Origin: Bradyrhizobium niftali
Lineage (GTDB): Bacteria > Pseudomonadota > Alphaproteobacteria > Rhizobiales > Xanthobacteraceae
DNA: 64,000 nt
NCBI RefSeq assembly: GCF_004571025.1
Contig: NZ_SPQT01000021.1
Coordinates: forward strand, 103,192-167,191
Direction of reading: 5' to 3'
The position numbers and the translations under genes are program-made. The notes under the pieces are model-generated. The model did not search any database, was not told where the DNA came from, and saw only the letters and a program-made list of their open reading frames with translations. This document shows, one piece after another, positions 8,305 through 16,865 of this stretch (position 1 is its first letter; every line of letters starts with the position of its first letter).

Positions 8305-9312
8305 CTATTCGTTATCCGCAGCCGCGGGAGCCGAAGCCGCGGGAGCCGAACCCGGCGGCGGCGCCAGAGGAACCGGTGCAGCTGCCGGCGCGCGCGCAGC
8401 CTTCGGCGCCGGCGGCTTCTTGGCGGCCGGTGCCGCGGGCGCTGCGGCCTGTGCCGAAGTCGCGGCCGGCGGGCGCGGAGCCGACGCTGCGTTCGCGGCT
8501 GGTGCGGCCTGGCGCGTGCCCGTCGTGGGCGGCTCCGGATTCATGATGCTCACCGGCGGCGTCGACGAGGCGCTCGGGAACTCAGCGTTGGTCGGCTTGC
8601 CCGTCGGCATCGACGGCGGCAGCGCGGCGAGCGCACCTGCGGCCGGCACGGCCGATGCTGCCGCTGCGGGCGCGTTCCAGGTGGGCACATAGCGCGCGAC
8701 CAGCATGTCGTAGAGATGGGAGTCCATGTTGGCGACGACCTGCTGCTGATCGGTCAGCGAGCGGAAGGCGGCGCAATCGAACCGGGTGCAGCCGTCGCGG
8801 GCGATCAGCACCTGCGCGACGAGGCCGTAGCGATCGCGTTCCAGTGCCTTGCGCAGCACCTTCATGTCCAGCGTCAGGCTCTTGTCGACGGTCGCGGCAT
8901 CGCCGAGCGCGGTCAGCCGGTCGATCCTGACGGCGGTGTAGGAGACGGCGGCGGCCACCGCATCCGGCGAGCCGAACAGCGCCTTCTCGCAGCCAACGGC
9001 CACCGCATCGCCGGCGAGATCGTCGAGGCAGGACAGCGCCGGCAGGCTAGCGATAAAACCGGCCTGCGCGCGCGCCTCGGCGGGAGTTGCCTGCCCCGCC
9101 GGCCCATAGGCGCGCACCGTGGCAGCCACCGCGATGGCAATGGCAAGCAGCGTGATGACGGTCAGCGCACCGTTGGCGAGCGATCTCTCGGCGCGCAGCA
9201 GCGTGACCAGCAGTATGAATCCGAAGAAGCCGGCAGCCGCCAGCGTCATCCACATCGGAAAGGCCGACGAGCGCCAGATTTCGTCGAGCGACGAGGCCCA
9301 TGCCCAGTTCAT
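8305..9312 (-). CDS. Conserved membrane-anchored protein with Ala/Pro-rich tail
   Basis: A 335-residue protein of unknown function. Two hydrophobic segments lie near the N terminus (about 19-40 and 48-66). A central domain of about 150 residues follows, with four cysteines (LSCLDD, VGCEKA, DGCTRFDC) that could form disulphides in the periplasm. The last ~120 residues are Ala/Pro/Lys-rich and probably disordered. The central segment SYTAVRIDRLTALGDA looks globular and conserved-like, and the tail is low complexity. The whole has the look of an envelope protein, but I do not recognise the family. It sits 43 bp upstream of DUF1489 on the same strand. Confidence 0.75.
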   Translation of the reverse strand: MNWAWASSLDEIWRSSAFPMWMTLAAAGFFGFILLVTLLRAERSLANGALTVITLLAIAIAVAATVRAYGPAGQATPAEARAQAGFIASLPALSCLDDLAGDAVAVGCEKALFGSPDAVAAAVSYTAVRIDRLTALGDAATVDKSLTLDMKVLRKALERDRYGLVAQVLIARDGCTRFDCAAFRSLTDQQQVVANMDSHLYDMLVARYVPTWNAPAAAASAVPAAGALAALPPSMPTGKPTNAEFPSASSTPPVSIMNPEPPTTGTRQAAPAANAASAPRPPAATSAQAAAPAAPAAKKPPAPKAARAPAAAPVPLAPPPGSAPAASAPAAADNE

Positions 9313-9466
9313 GCGCGACGTCCCCTCACGCGAGCAACGAGCGAATGGTCAAAGCGAGCACCGCGAGTCGGCAACTGCCCCCGGCCCACCTTGTGAAGGT
9401 GAAGCGGGCCTTTTGACGGCGAGCGGAGCAAATTCGTCCGCGACATCAATGGGCGGTGGCGGCGCT

Positions 9467-9670
9467 TCAGGAGAGCGCGAGCTGACTTTCCTTGGCGACC
9501 CGTTCGAAGGCCTCGGTCGAGCTCTTGATCCGGTACTGGCAGTCGTCGCCTTCCGTCGGCAGCAGGCGGATGATTTCGTACGAGCCGCTGGCAGCCGGGC
9601 GCGCAACGTTGCTGGCCGTGAACAATACGCGCGTTCCAACGGGGAATTTGTGCTTCAACACCCTCTCCAT
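9467..9670 (-). CDS. Small conserved hypothetical protein
   Basis: A 67-residue basic protein (starting MERVLKHKFPVGTRVLF) with no signal or membrane segment. The pattern of alternating hydrophobic residues, FPVGTRVLFTAS then SYEIIRLLP then CQYRIKS, suggests a small beta-barrel (SH3-like) fold. Small proteins of this style are common in Bradyrhizobium, but the function is unknown. It shows normal GC-rich codon use, which supports it as a real gene. It lies 154 bp upstream of the membrane-anchored protein gene on the same strand. Confidence 0.6.
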   Translation of the reverse strand: MERVLKHKFPVGTRVLFTASNVARPAASGSYEIIRLLPTEGDDCQYRIKSSTEAFERVAKESQLALS

Positions 9671-9858
9671 TACTCAAACAACGCCTGCCTCGCCCATGGT
9701 CCCACTGCGATGGCCGGCCGGAAACCCAGCAAGCTATATAGCACGCATGCGGCGTTTTTGGCCAGCCTCATCCGAGCATGGCAACACACCAATCTTGAAG
9801 TCTTTTCAGGACGATAACGGGAACAACGGGTCACGGTAAATACCGCGGGAACCGGGCC

Positions 9859-10227
9859 TCAGGCGGTATGGGGCAAATGACCCTGCGGGCTCGCCTGATC
9901 CACCGCCTTGGGCAGCTCCTGGGCCAGGATCTGGCCCAGCTGGTCGACCGGGATGTTGTAGCGCGCAGCCAGCTGGCGGACGGTGTCGTTGCCGAGCACG
10001 GCGCGGAGCTGGTCCGCCGAGATCGGCAGGTTCTGGCCGTTGCCGAGCCAGGATTTGACCTGGTCACCGAACCCGGCCTGCTGAAGCTTGGCGACGATCG
10101 CGCTGAGGCCGCCCTGGTTGTTGCTGCCGAGCACTTCGCTCAAGACGGCCGGCAGCACGGCGGCGCCGAGCTGGCCGAGCGCGCTGCGGAGCGCGGGATT
10201 GTTTTCCAGCGAGTCCAGGATTCCCAT
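9859..10227 (-). CDS. YidB family protein
   Basis: A 122-residue soluble protein of the YidB/DUF937 type. The start MGILDSLENNPALRSALGQL is followed by a Gly/Gln-containing helical region (NNQGGLSAIVAKLQQAGFGDQVKSWLGNGQN) and a C-terminal helical pair (LRAVLGNDTVRQLAARYNIP). The family is widespread and its function is not established. I start it at the ATG at 10227, where homology begins, instead of a further upstream codon. It lies on the same strand as, and 88 bp downstream of, the glutathione transferase-like gene. Confidence 0.82.
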   Translation of the reverse strand: MGILDSLENNPALRSALGQLGAAVLPAVLSEVLGSNNQGGLSAIVAKLQQAGFGDQVKSWLGNGQNLPISADQLRAVLGNDTVRQLAARYNIPVDQLGQILAQELPKAVDQASPQGHLPHTA

Positions 10228-10315
10228 GGCGTGCCCTCTCCCAAGCCGCAGCTCCAGCACGATTGAGCGCCGCCGGCTGGCGTATCGTCAAGCGGCGCCC
10301 GATCACATTCGCGGG

Positions 10316-10978
10316 TTACGCGTCCTCGAACTTCGCGATGACAAGCGTCTCGGCAAGGCCCTCGCGGGTCCATTCCTGGAATGCCGGCAGCGCCATCATC
10401 GTTTCCATGTACGCCTTGGTATCCGGCGCGACGTCGATCGCATAGGAGCGGAAGCGGTGCACGACCGGGGCATACATCGCATCCGCCGCGCCGAAGCGGC
10501 CGAACAGGAACGGTCCGTTGGCACTGTGGCGCGCCCGGCACTCGCGCCAGATCTCCTCGATGCGCGCAACGTTGGCCTTCGCATCGGCCGACAACGTCAC
10601 GGGGCGGATCGGCCGGTGCAGGTTCATGCCGCATTCGCTGCGCAGGGGCACGAAGCCGGAATGCATCTCGGCGCACACCGAACGGGCATGGGCGCGAGCG
10701 GCGGCATCATCGGGCCACAGCTTCACTTCCGGGTAGCGCTCGGCGATGTATTCGATGATCGCGAGTGAATCCCACACCGTGGTGTCGCCGTCGACCAGCA
10801 CGGGCACCTTGCCGGCGCGGCTGAAGGACAGGATCTGCTCCTTGTCCGCGGGGTTATCCGTATAGAGCGGGATCATGGTCTCCACGAACGGGATGTCATT
10901 GGCGCGCAGCGCGAGCCAGGGCCGCATCGACCATGACGAGTAGTTCTTGTTGCCGATGGCAAGTTTTAGTGCAGCCAT
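10316..10978 (-). CDS. Glutathione S-transferase family protein
   Basis: A 220-residue cytosolic protein with an N-terminal thioredoxin-like domain (KLAIGNKNYSSWSMRPWLAL) and a C-terminal helical domain. NKNYSSWSMRPW is the recognisable N-terminal signature of a bacterial GST subgroup. The GSH-binding SLAIIEYI (Ser of the conserved E/D-S pair) is present at about residue 70. Such enzymes conjugate glutathione to electrophiles or act in maleylacetoacetate-like isomerisations; the substrate here is unknown. The ATG at 10978 is preferred because the family starts there. Confidence 0.9.
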   Translation of the reverse strand: MAALKLAIGNKNYSSWSMRPWLALRANDIPFVETMIPLYTDNPADKEQILSFSRAGKVPVLVDGDTTVWDSLAIIEYIAERYPEVKLWPDDAAARAHARSVCAEMHSGFVPLRSECGMNLHRPIRPVTLSADAKANVARIEEIWRECRARHSANGPFLFGRFGAADAMYAPVVHRFRSYAIDVAPDTKAYMETMMALPAFQEWTREGLAETLVIAKFEDA

Positions 10979-11101
10979 GTCACTGGTCCTTCCCAAGTCC
11001 TCTGCATGCGGCTGCTTTTAGCGCCATCGCCTGCCGTCAATCAATCGTTGCTGCGCCCGGCCTTGCGTGGCAATCGTTGCGATACTCGCGAGGAGAGAGA
11101 C

Positions 11102-11824
11102 ATGAGCAGGCATTGGGTCGACATCACCGCCGTCGGCTTCTTCATCGTCGAATGGCTGGTCTATGCCCTGACCCTGGAACATTCGGCCTATGGCCGCGAC
11201 AGCCTGTCGGCGCGCATGAACCGTTATCGCGAGGTCTGGGTGCGCCGGCTGCTCGACCGCGAGACGCGCATGGTCGACATGCAGATCATGGCCTCGCTCC
11301 AGAACGGCACCGCCTTCTTCGCCTCCACCAGCCTCATCGCACTCGGCGGCGCGCTGGCGCTGCTGCACGCCACCAACGACGCCATCACGATCCTGAGCAA
11401 GCTGCCGGTCGACCTCAGCACCTCGCCCGCAATGTGGGAACTGAAATGCGTCGGCCTCGTGCTGATCTGCGTCTACGCCTTCTTCAAGTTCGCCTGGGCC
11501 TATCGCCTGTTCAACTATGTCGCCATCCTGTTCGGCGGCATGCCGCCGGCGACCCAGCGCGACACGCCAGCGGCCGAAGCCCATGTCATCCGCACCACGC
11601 GCCTGTTCGAATCCGCCGGCCGTCATTTCAACCGCGGCCAGCGCGCCTTCTTCTTCGCGCTCGGCTATCTCGGCTGGTTCGTCAGCCCCTGGGTGCTGTT
11701 CGTGACCACGGCAGCCGTGGTGATCGTGACCTGGCGAAGGCAGTTCGCGTCCAGTGCATGGGCGGCGATGGCACCGGAGGTGGAGGATGGCGAGGCGATG
11801 AAGAGGCGGGGTCCTCAGGGGTGA
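11102..11824 (+). CDS. DUF599 family membrane protein
   Basis: A 240-residue integral membrane protein with a predicted N-terminal helix (WVDITAVGFFIVEWLVYAL), a central pair (FFASTSLIALGGALALL; LVLICVYAFFKFAWAYRLF) and a C-terminal helix (FFALGYLGWFVSPWVLFV). This matches the DUF599 family, whose function is unknown. The ATG at 11102 follows a good ribosome-binding sequence (GAGGAGAGAGAC), which decides the start over the longer frame. It is transcribed away from the GST gene. Confidence 0.85.
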   Translation: MSRHWVDITAVGFFIVEWLVYALTLEHSAYGRDSLSARMNRYREVWVRRLLDRETRMVDMQIMASLQNGTAFFASTSLIALGGALALLHATNDAITILSKLPVDLSTSPAMWELKCVGLVLICVYAFFKFAWAYRLFNYVAILFGGMPPATQRDTPAAEAHVIRTTRLFESAGRHFNRGQRAFFFALGYLGWFVSPWVLFVTTAAVVIVTWRRQFASSAWAAMAPEVEDGEAMKRRGPQG

Positions 11825-11854
11825 AGCGAGAGAGGCGGCACACTCTCTCCACAT

Positions 11855-11934
11855 CGTCATTGCGAGCGCAGCGAAGCAATCCAGAATCTTTCCGCGGTGG
11901 CAGTCTGGATTGCTTCGCTGCGCTCGCAATGACG
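11855..11934. repeat. 80-bp perfect-arm palindromic repeat, copy 1
   Basis: Two 31-bp arms starting CGTCATTGCGAGCGCAGCGA and its reverse complement enclose an 18-bp centre. Near-identical copies occur at 30300-30379 and, with an inverted centre, at 36434-36513. It can fold into a very long hairpin. It sits just after the DUF599 gene. Confidence 0.9.
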
Positions 11935-11966
11935 GAGTATGAGGCATCGACTTCGTCCTCCAAGTA

Positions 11967-12106
11967 CAACTGTCATTCCCCGCCTTGTGCGCACTTGCGC
12001 ACTGGGGCGGGGAATCCGGTACGCCGCGGCCTCTCGGCTCCATCACAGCCGTCTCTGGAATACTGGATCGCCCGGTCGAGCCGGGCGATGACAGCGAGTG
12101 TGTGGT
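11967..12106. repeat. Repeat-like element with two hairpins
   Basis: The inverted pair ATTCCCCGCC (11975-11984) and GGCGGGGAAT (12006-12015) is followed about 50 bp later by ATCGCCCGG (12067-12075) and CCGGGCGAT (12081-12089). The spacer CCGCGGCCTCTCGGCTC between them is familiar to me from Bradyrhizobium intergenic DNA, a recollection rather than a search result. There is no second copy in this window. Confidence 0.55.
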
Positions 12107-12780
12107 TACAGACACGCCTTCGCAGCCTCGCGGCGCAATTCACCCGAGCTTTGCTTCGTCGCTCTACCCTCTAAGCCAAGAGGGCGCAGGGAAGGCCGGG
12201 TGCCAGCTGGCACCCGCGGTCCGCTGCGCGAAAAGCACACGCAGGAAGAACCGCACAGCAGCATACAGGTGTAGCCAATCACTCGGCCTTCCCTGCGCAG
12301 TGGTTGGACGGCTTATGCCTGCTCTCCCGGGAGCCGAGTTCCTTCTGGCCTCCCTCACCTTCGCGGAATTCACCGACACCGCGCCGGTTGACGCGACTGC
12401 CGCCTCCGCAAGAGCTTGACCGTAGCAACGACGGCCAGGACCACACGGTTTTGCCGTACGCACGGCCCGCCATTTCGCCGCGGTTTTCCCGGCCCTGTCG
12501 ACGGAGCCGGAAACCTGCTGGCGAGACGAACCTCACAGCGCCGCTCGTCTGGCACGAAGTCTTGGGCTCACGGAGAGCAATCCGCCCTGCCCGCAACTCT
12601 CGCGCCCGACGCTGCCGCGTCCACCGCAAGCCCGGCTCGCGAAAATGACGACCACATGATCGCCCCTCAAGGATGAGCCGGGATGGGCGACACATACGAC
12701 AAATCCGAATTTCGGTAAAGCGGAATGTTTTTGGGAAGGAGGCTTGACAGCATTAGGGGTGTTTTGCCCGTCGGGTCATG
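12107..12780. other. Gene-free structured block, probable dispersed element
   Basis: About 670 bp with no supportable gene in any frame. A perfect 18-bp palindrome GGGTGCCAGCTGGCACCC lies at 12198-12215. It sits inside a perfect 15-bp inverted repeat, GCGCAGGGAAGGCCG (12184-12198) and its complement (12284-12298). The short frames on both strands across it have Arg/Pro/Ala-rich low-complexity translations and no recognisable family. The run near 12690-12780 (CATACGACAAATCCGAA, TGTTTTGCCCGTCGGGTC) also looks like dispersed rhizobial non-coding repeat DNA from memory. A structured RNA or decayed element is possible. Confidence 0.45.
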
Positions 12781-12869
12781 GATGCTTTGGATGCCGCTGA
12801 GAAGCGCAACGACGAGCTCGTCGCCAGCGAGCGGTACATTGCAACGACGGCCTATGGCGTGCAGGCAAC

Positions 12870-13772
12870 CTATCCCCCGCCAAAATCCCGCGGCGAGAAC
12901 GGCAAGTCCAACACCTTCCATTCCTCGTATTTGTCGGCCGGCAGCATCTTGTACGGCTGGCAGGCCTGAAGCGCGCTCGTCGCCGACTTCACGATAGCCA
13001 CGCCCTTCGCGGATGGCGGGGCTTCGATCAGGATCGGCGGGCGCGCCAGCGTGCCGTCGATGGCGAGCACCGTGCGCAGCTTGATGTGGACGGTGTCGGT
13101 CGGGTCGACCCCGGCCGGCAGTTTTGCGCAGCTTCTCAAGTGCCGACGAAACTCGGCGATGACCTCGGGTGGAAGCTTTGCGCCGATCGAATCCCTGGCG
13201 TCGCCGCCGTCGCCCTTGGGTGCGTCTTTCGGCTCGATCGGCAGTTCGGGTGGCAGGCCCAGCATGACGCCGTATTTGAGGGTGACGTCGGGCTCGGGAG
13301 CCTGATAGGCCGGAGGTGCGGCCTGCGGCTGCGGCTGTTGCGGCGGCTGCTGGGGCTGCGGCTGCGCGGTGGTCTCACGCTGCTTCGGCGCCTGTGAGGG
13401 GGGCGGCTGTTTCTGCTGCGTCGGCTGCTCCGGTTCGGGCCGCGCCTTCTGCTGCGATGATTGCGACGCGGCCTGCTGCTTGGCGGCCGGCTTCGCCGCT
13501 GGATCCGCCTTTTCGGTGACATCCAGTTTCGGGAGTCTCAGCTCGGGCATCGGCTCCGGCGGCTTTTTCGCCGCTTCTTCCTTGGCCTTCTCCTCGGCTT
13601 TGGCCTCCTCCTGCTTCACCTCCTCCGGCGTGACGATGTCGACCGACACAGTTTCCGGCAGCTGGCTGCGAAACGGATGGACCTCGCTGATCACGATGAT
13701 CAGCGCCACCAGCGTCAGGTGCGCGACCGCCGACGCCGCAATGTCCGTCCGTATGATCTTCCGCAGTTCCAT
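12870..13772 (-). CDS. TolA/TonB-like envelope protein
   Basis: A 300-residue protein with one N-terminal membrane helix (about 10-30, AVAHLTLVALIIVISEV). A long Lys/Glu/Ala- and then Pro/Gln-rich extended region (about 45-165) precedes a C-terminal globular domain of about 100 residues (from EFRRHLRSCAKLPAGV to the end) with two cysteines. That layout is the TolA/TonB plan: inner-membrane anchor, periplasm-spanning arm and a C-terminal domain contacting outer-membrane partners. The segment LPADKYEEWKVLDLPFSPRDF resembles the end of alphaproteobacterial TolA. It stands alone, without tolQ, tolR or tolB, so it is probably a second TolA-like protein. Start chosen at the ATG 13772. Confidence 0.75.
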   Translation of the reverse strand: MELRKIIRTDIAASAVAHLTLVALIIVISEVHPFRSQLPETVSVDIVTPEEVKQEEAKAEEKAKEEAAKKPPEPMPELRLPKLDVTEKADPAAKPAAKQQAASQSSQQKARPEPEQPTQQKQPPPSQAPKQRETTAQPQPQQPPQQPQPQAAPPAYQAPEPDVTLKYGVMLGLPPELPIEPKDAPKGDGGDARDSIGAKLPPEVIAEFRRHLRSCAKLPAGVDPTDTVHIKLRTVLAIDGTLARPPILIEAPPSAKGVAIVKSATSALQACQPYKMLPADKYEEWKVLDLPFSPRDFGGG

Positions 13773-13800
13773 CGCTCGATCTTGGGTTGCCGTCCTGCTC

Positions 13801-13901
13801 CTAAAGCGCGATGAAGTCAGGATCAACCGTCATCGCGCTTTAGGCTCTTGTTCGAGCATGATCTTATCGGAAAACCGCTTCGCACTTTTCCGGATCATGC
13901 T
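13801..13901. repeat. Two-hairpin palindromic repeat, copy B (GAGCATGATC family)
   Basis: A 14-bp stem beginning CTAAAGCGCGATGA (13801-13814) pairs with 13830-13843. It is followed by the GAGCATGATC...GGATCATGCT palindrome at 13854-13901. Same order and orientation as copy A at 7738-7823. It lies between the aldo/keto reductase stop codon and the upstream side of the TolA-like gene. Confidence 0.85.
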
Positions 13902-13921
13902 GGGCATACGGCAGCCCGCCC

Positions 13922-14740
13922 TCAATCCCATTTTGGCGCGAAGCCATAGTCGGTCAGGCGGCCCTTGGGATTGGCCAGACCGGCGATCCGGGCCATCTCC
14001 TCGTCCGAGAGCTCAAAATCGAAGATCTCGATGTTCTCCGACAGACGCTCGACACGTGAGGTGCGCGGGATCGCGGTGACGTTCTGTTGCACGAGCCAGC
14101 GCAGGCAGACCTGCGCCGGCGTCTTGCGATGCGTCCGCCCGATCTCGGCCAGCGTCTGGTCGGTCTTGATGCGGCCCCTGGCGATCGGGCTGTAGGCGAC
14201 CAGCGCGAGCCCATGCTGGTCGCAGGCCGTCCTCACCTTGGCCTGGTCGAGATAAGGGTGAAATTCGACCTGGTTGCAGACGAGCGGCTCCGGCGACAGC
14301 GCGACCGCCTGCTCGATCAGCGCCACCGTGAAATTGGAGACGCCGATGTGACGCGTCAGGCCCATTTGCCTGGCATGCGACAGCGCACCAAGCGTCTCCG
14401 CTAGCGGCACGTGCGAATTGGGCCAGTGCAGCAGCAACAGATCGACGGAGGGAAGCCGCAGGCGCGCAAGGCTCTCCTTCACCGACCGTTCGAGGTCGTT
14501 GGGCGCGAAATGGTTGGTCCAGACCTTGGTGGTGAGGAAGACGTCGTCGCGGCGCACGCCGGAGGCGCGCACGCCGTCGCCGACCTCGCGCTCGTTGTCA
14601 TAGACCTGTGCGGTGTCGATGTGGCGATAGCCGAGCCGCAGCGCCTGCTCGACCACGCGCGCACACGGCCGCCCGCTCAGTTCCCAGGTCCCGAGCCCGA
14701 TCGCCGGGATCCTTGCGCCATTGGCCTCGACGAACAGCAT
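13922..14740 (-). CDS. Aldo/keto reductase
   Basis: A 272-residue cytosolic NADPH-dependent oxidoreductase of the AKR (beta/alpha)8 barrel family, most like the 2,5-diketo-gluconate reductase group (DkgA/DkgB). The catalytic tetrad is visible: Asp in YRHIDTAQVYDNE, the nearby Tyr, Lys in FLTTKVW and His in LLLLHWPN. The signature VSNFTVALIEQ and the C-terminal coenzyme segment IPRTSRVERLSENI also fit. The substrate is likely a small aldehyde or keto-sugar. It is a single gene, flanked by repeat copy B downstream. Confidence 0.93.
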   Translation of the reverse strand: MLFVEANGARIPAIGLGTWELSGRPCARVVEQALRLGYRHIDTAQVYDNEREVGDGVRASGVRRDDVFLTTKVWTNHFAPNDLERSVKESLARLRLPSVDLLLLHWPNSHVPLAETLGALSHARQMGLTRHIGVSNFTVALIEQAVALSPEPLVCNQVEFHPYLDQAKVRTACDQHGLALVAYSPIARGRIKTDQTLAEIGRTHRKTPAQVCLRWLVQQNVTAIPRTSRVERLSENIEIFDFELSDEEMARIAGLANPKGRLTDYGFAPKWD

Positions 14741-14898
14741 GAGGAATCCTCTCTGTTGCGGTCGCCCCAGGACTCATCACAAGCATCAGCCACGCGCCAT
14801 TATGGACCTCGCCCGTGACACTGCCAACGGAAGCGGGAGCGATCGGGCCGGTTATTCAGCGCAATGCTAACGGGAGGTTCGCAGCTCAGGCCTTGTCG

Positions 14899-15201
14899 TC
14901 AGGCTTTGGCGAGCGCCTGGAACACGGTGTCGGGCGCATGCGCGATCACGGCGAGCAGCGCGCGGGCCGGTCCCCGCGGGGCGCGCTTGCCCTGCTCCCA
15001 GTTGCGGATGGTCTCGACGGGAACGCCGAGCTTGGCCGCGAACTCCATCTGGGTCAGGCAGGCGCGGCGGCGCAGGTCGCGCACCGCGAGCGAGCCGGTG
15101 TCGGCCGGTGCGGCATTGGCCGCCGGCTGGACCGGAAACTCCTGCCCGTCCCGCAACTCGACGATCCGTCCGTCCGCCTTAAGCCGCAACCGCATATCCA
15201 T
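14899..15201 (-). CDS. XRE-type helix-turn-helix protein
   Basis: A 100-residue protein whose second half is an HTH_3/Xre domain (RRACLTQMEFAAKLGVPVET then IRNWEQGKRAP). The first ~40 residues form a short beta-rich module (MRLRLKADGRIVELRDGQEF). The layout recalls HigA/NadS-like antitoxin regulators, but no toxin-like gene is adjacent; the neighbours are an AKR and mgtE. It may be a free-standing regulator. DNA-binding potential is clear, the target is unknown. Confidence 0.78.
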   Translation of the reverse strand: MDMRLRLKADGRIVELRDGQEFPVQPAANAAPADTGSLAVRDLRRRACLTQMEFAAKLGVPVETIRNWEQGKRAPRGPARALLAVIAHAPDTVFQALAKA

Positions 15202-15262
15202 TCCCCCAAGCGAGGGCGATGATGCGTCAGGTCGCTTAAGTTCGGATTAAAGATAGTTGCCC

Positions 15263-15345
15263 GTAGCCCGGATGGAGCGCAGCGCAATCCGGGGAAGCGC
15301 GCGCCGCGGGCAACCCGGATTACGCTTACGCTCCATCCGGGCTAC
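15263..15345. repeat. Inverted-repeat element (GTAGCCCGGATGGAGCG arms)
   Basis: Arms GTAGCCCGGATGGAGCG (15263-15279) and CGCTCCATCCGGGCTAC (15329-15345) are exact reverse complements. Inner CAATCCGGG and CCCGGATT arms continue the pairing with small bulges. This type of palindrome is familiar from many proteobacterial genomes. It separates the HTH gene from mgtE and may act as a terminator or RNA-stabilising hairpin. There is one copy in this window. Confidence 0.8.
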
Positions 15346-15360
15346 GAACGCGACCGCCCC

Positions 15361-16782
15361 CTACCTCAACCCGAACCACAAGGTCGCAATCCCGAGGAAG
15401 GAGAAGAACCCGACCACATCGGTCACCGTCGTCACGAACGTCCCCGACGCCACCGCCGGATCGGCCCGGACACGTTCGAGCGCCATCGGGATCAGGATGC
15501 CGCCGAGCGCGCCGGCAACGAGGTTGCAGATGATCGCAAGCCCGATGACGATGCCGAGGCCCGGGATCTTGAACCAGGCCACCGCGGCGATGCCCGTGAT
15601 CACGGCGAAGGCGAGCCCGTTGACGAGGCCGACCAGGCCTTCGCGCATCACCACGCGCCAGGCATTGGAGGAGCCGAGCTCGCGGGTCGCGAGCGCGCGC
15701 ACCGCGACCGTCATGGTCTGGGTCGCGGCGTTGCCGCCCTGGCTCGCCACGATCGGCGCGAGCACCGCGAGCGCGACCATTTTCTCCAGCTGGCCCTCGA
15801 ACAGGCCGAGCACGGAGGACGCCAGGAAGGCGGTGGCGAGGTTAACCAGCAGCCAGTTGAACCGGGCGCGCGCAATGGTGAACACGGTGTCGGAGAGTTC
15901 TTCGTCGCTGGTGACGCCGCCGAGCGCCTTGAGGTCTTCGGCCGCCTCTTCCTCGATGACGTCGACGACGTCGTCCACGGTGATGACACCGACCAGGCGG
16001 TCCTGGGTGTCGAGCACGGGCGCTGCGACGAGGTTGTACTTGCCGAACATCCGCGCCACCTCCTCCTGGTCCTCCAGGACGGAGACGCGGCGGCGATCCT
16101 CGTCGGTCAGCTCCGCAAGCGCCACCGGACGGCGGGCGCGAAGCAGGACGTCGAGCGAGACCGCGCCCTGCCAGTGCTGGTCCTTGTCGACGACATAGAT
16201 CTCGTAGAAGCGGTCGGGCAGATCCGGCGTCTCGCGCATGTAGTCGATCGCCTGCCCCACGGTGAAATCCTGGGGCACGGCGATGAACTCGGTCTGCATC
16301 CGGCGGCCGGCGGAATTTTCCGGATACAGCAGGCTGCGCTCGAGCGCGACGCGCTCGCGCAAGGGCAGCTTCTCGAGGATCTCCTCCTGCTCGTCCTCGT
16401 CGAGCGTCTCCAGCAGCTCGACCGCGTCGTCGGACTCGAGTTCGCGGACACCTTCCGCGACCGTCTCCGGCGGCAGCTCATCGAGGATCTCCTCGCGGAC
16501 GCTCTCGTCGACTTCGTTCAGCGCCGAAAAGTCGAAGTCGCGGCCCGTGAGCTCGACCAGGCGGACGCGGTCGTCGGGCTCCAATGCGCCGATCAGGTCG
16601 CCGAGATCGGCCTCGTGCAGCTCGGCAACGCAGGCGCGCAGCGCCGCACTGTCGCCGGCCTCGATCGCACGGGCAATCTCCTCGACGAATTCGTGACGAA
16701 TTTCGCCGTCTTCATTGCGCATCGGCACGTGGTCGAGTACCGAGGCCTCGGCGGATGGGGCACCGTCCATATGTTCGTCCAT
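15361..16782 (-). CDS. mgtE: Magnesium transporter MgtE
   Basis: A 473-residue inner-membrane Mg2+ channel/transporter. An N-terminal acidic superhelical MgtE_N domain (about 30-140, with repeated LEPDDRVRLVELTG-like and DDAVELLETLDEDE segments) is followed by a pair of CBS domains (about 145-265; VDKDQHWQGAVSLDVL, DTQDRLVGVITVDDVVDVIEEEA). Five C-terminal membrane helices complete it, including the conserved VLAPIVASQGGNAATQ pore segment. I start at ATG 16782, which gives the usual family length; the extra upstream codons overlap the divergent deacetylase promoter. No Mg-sensing leader is evident. Confidence 0.95.
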   Translation of the reverse strand: MDEHMDGAPSAEASVLDHVPMRNEDGEIRHEFVEEIARAIEAGDSAALRACVAELHEADLGDLIGALEPDDRVRLVELTGRDFDFSALNEVDESVREEILDELPPETVAEGVRELESDDAVELLETLDEDEQEEILEKLPLRERVALERSLLYPENSAGRRMQTEFIAVPQDFTVGQAIDYMRETPDLPDRFYEIYVVDKDQHWQGAVSLDVLLRARRPVALAELTDEDRRRVSVLEDQEEVARMFGKYNLVAAPVLDTQDRLVGVITVDDVVDVIEEEAAEDLKALGGVTSDEELSDTVFTIARARFNWLLVNLATAFLASSVLGLFEGQLEKMVALAVLAPIVASQGGNAATQTMTVAVRALATRELGSSNAWRVVMREGLVGLVNGLAFAVITGIAAVAWFKIPGLGIVIGLAIICNLVAGALGGILIPMALERVRADPAVASGTFVTTVTDVVGFFSFLGIATLWFGLR

Positions 16783-16865
16783 GGCGCGCCTCGCCGTTTG
16801 ACAGGTTGGAACGAGTGGTATGAGCTGATGGTTCAGGCAATACCCACAAGGCAACTCCGAGCGCA

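Noticed and set aside
8143..9396. 417-codon plus-strand frame over the membrane-anchored protein
   Set aside because: Arg/Gly-rich shadow of the minus-strand gene, which has convincing membrane segments and a sensible start.
12164..12695. Several frames of 60-140 codons within the gene-free block
   Set aside because: Frames on both strands are low complexity, lack start signals and overlap nested palindromes; treated as non-coding.
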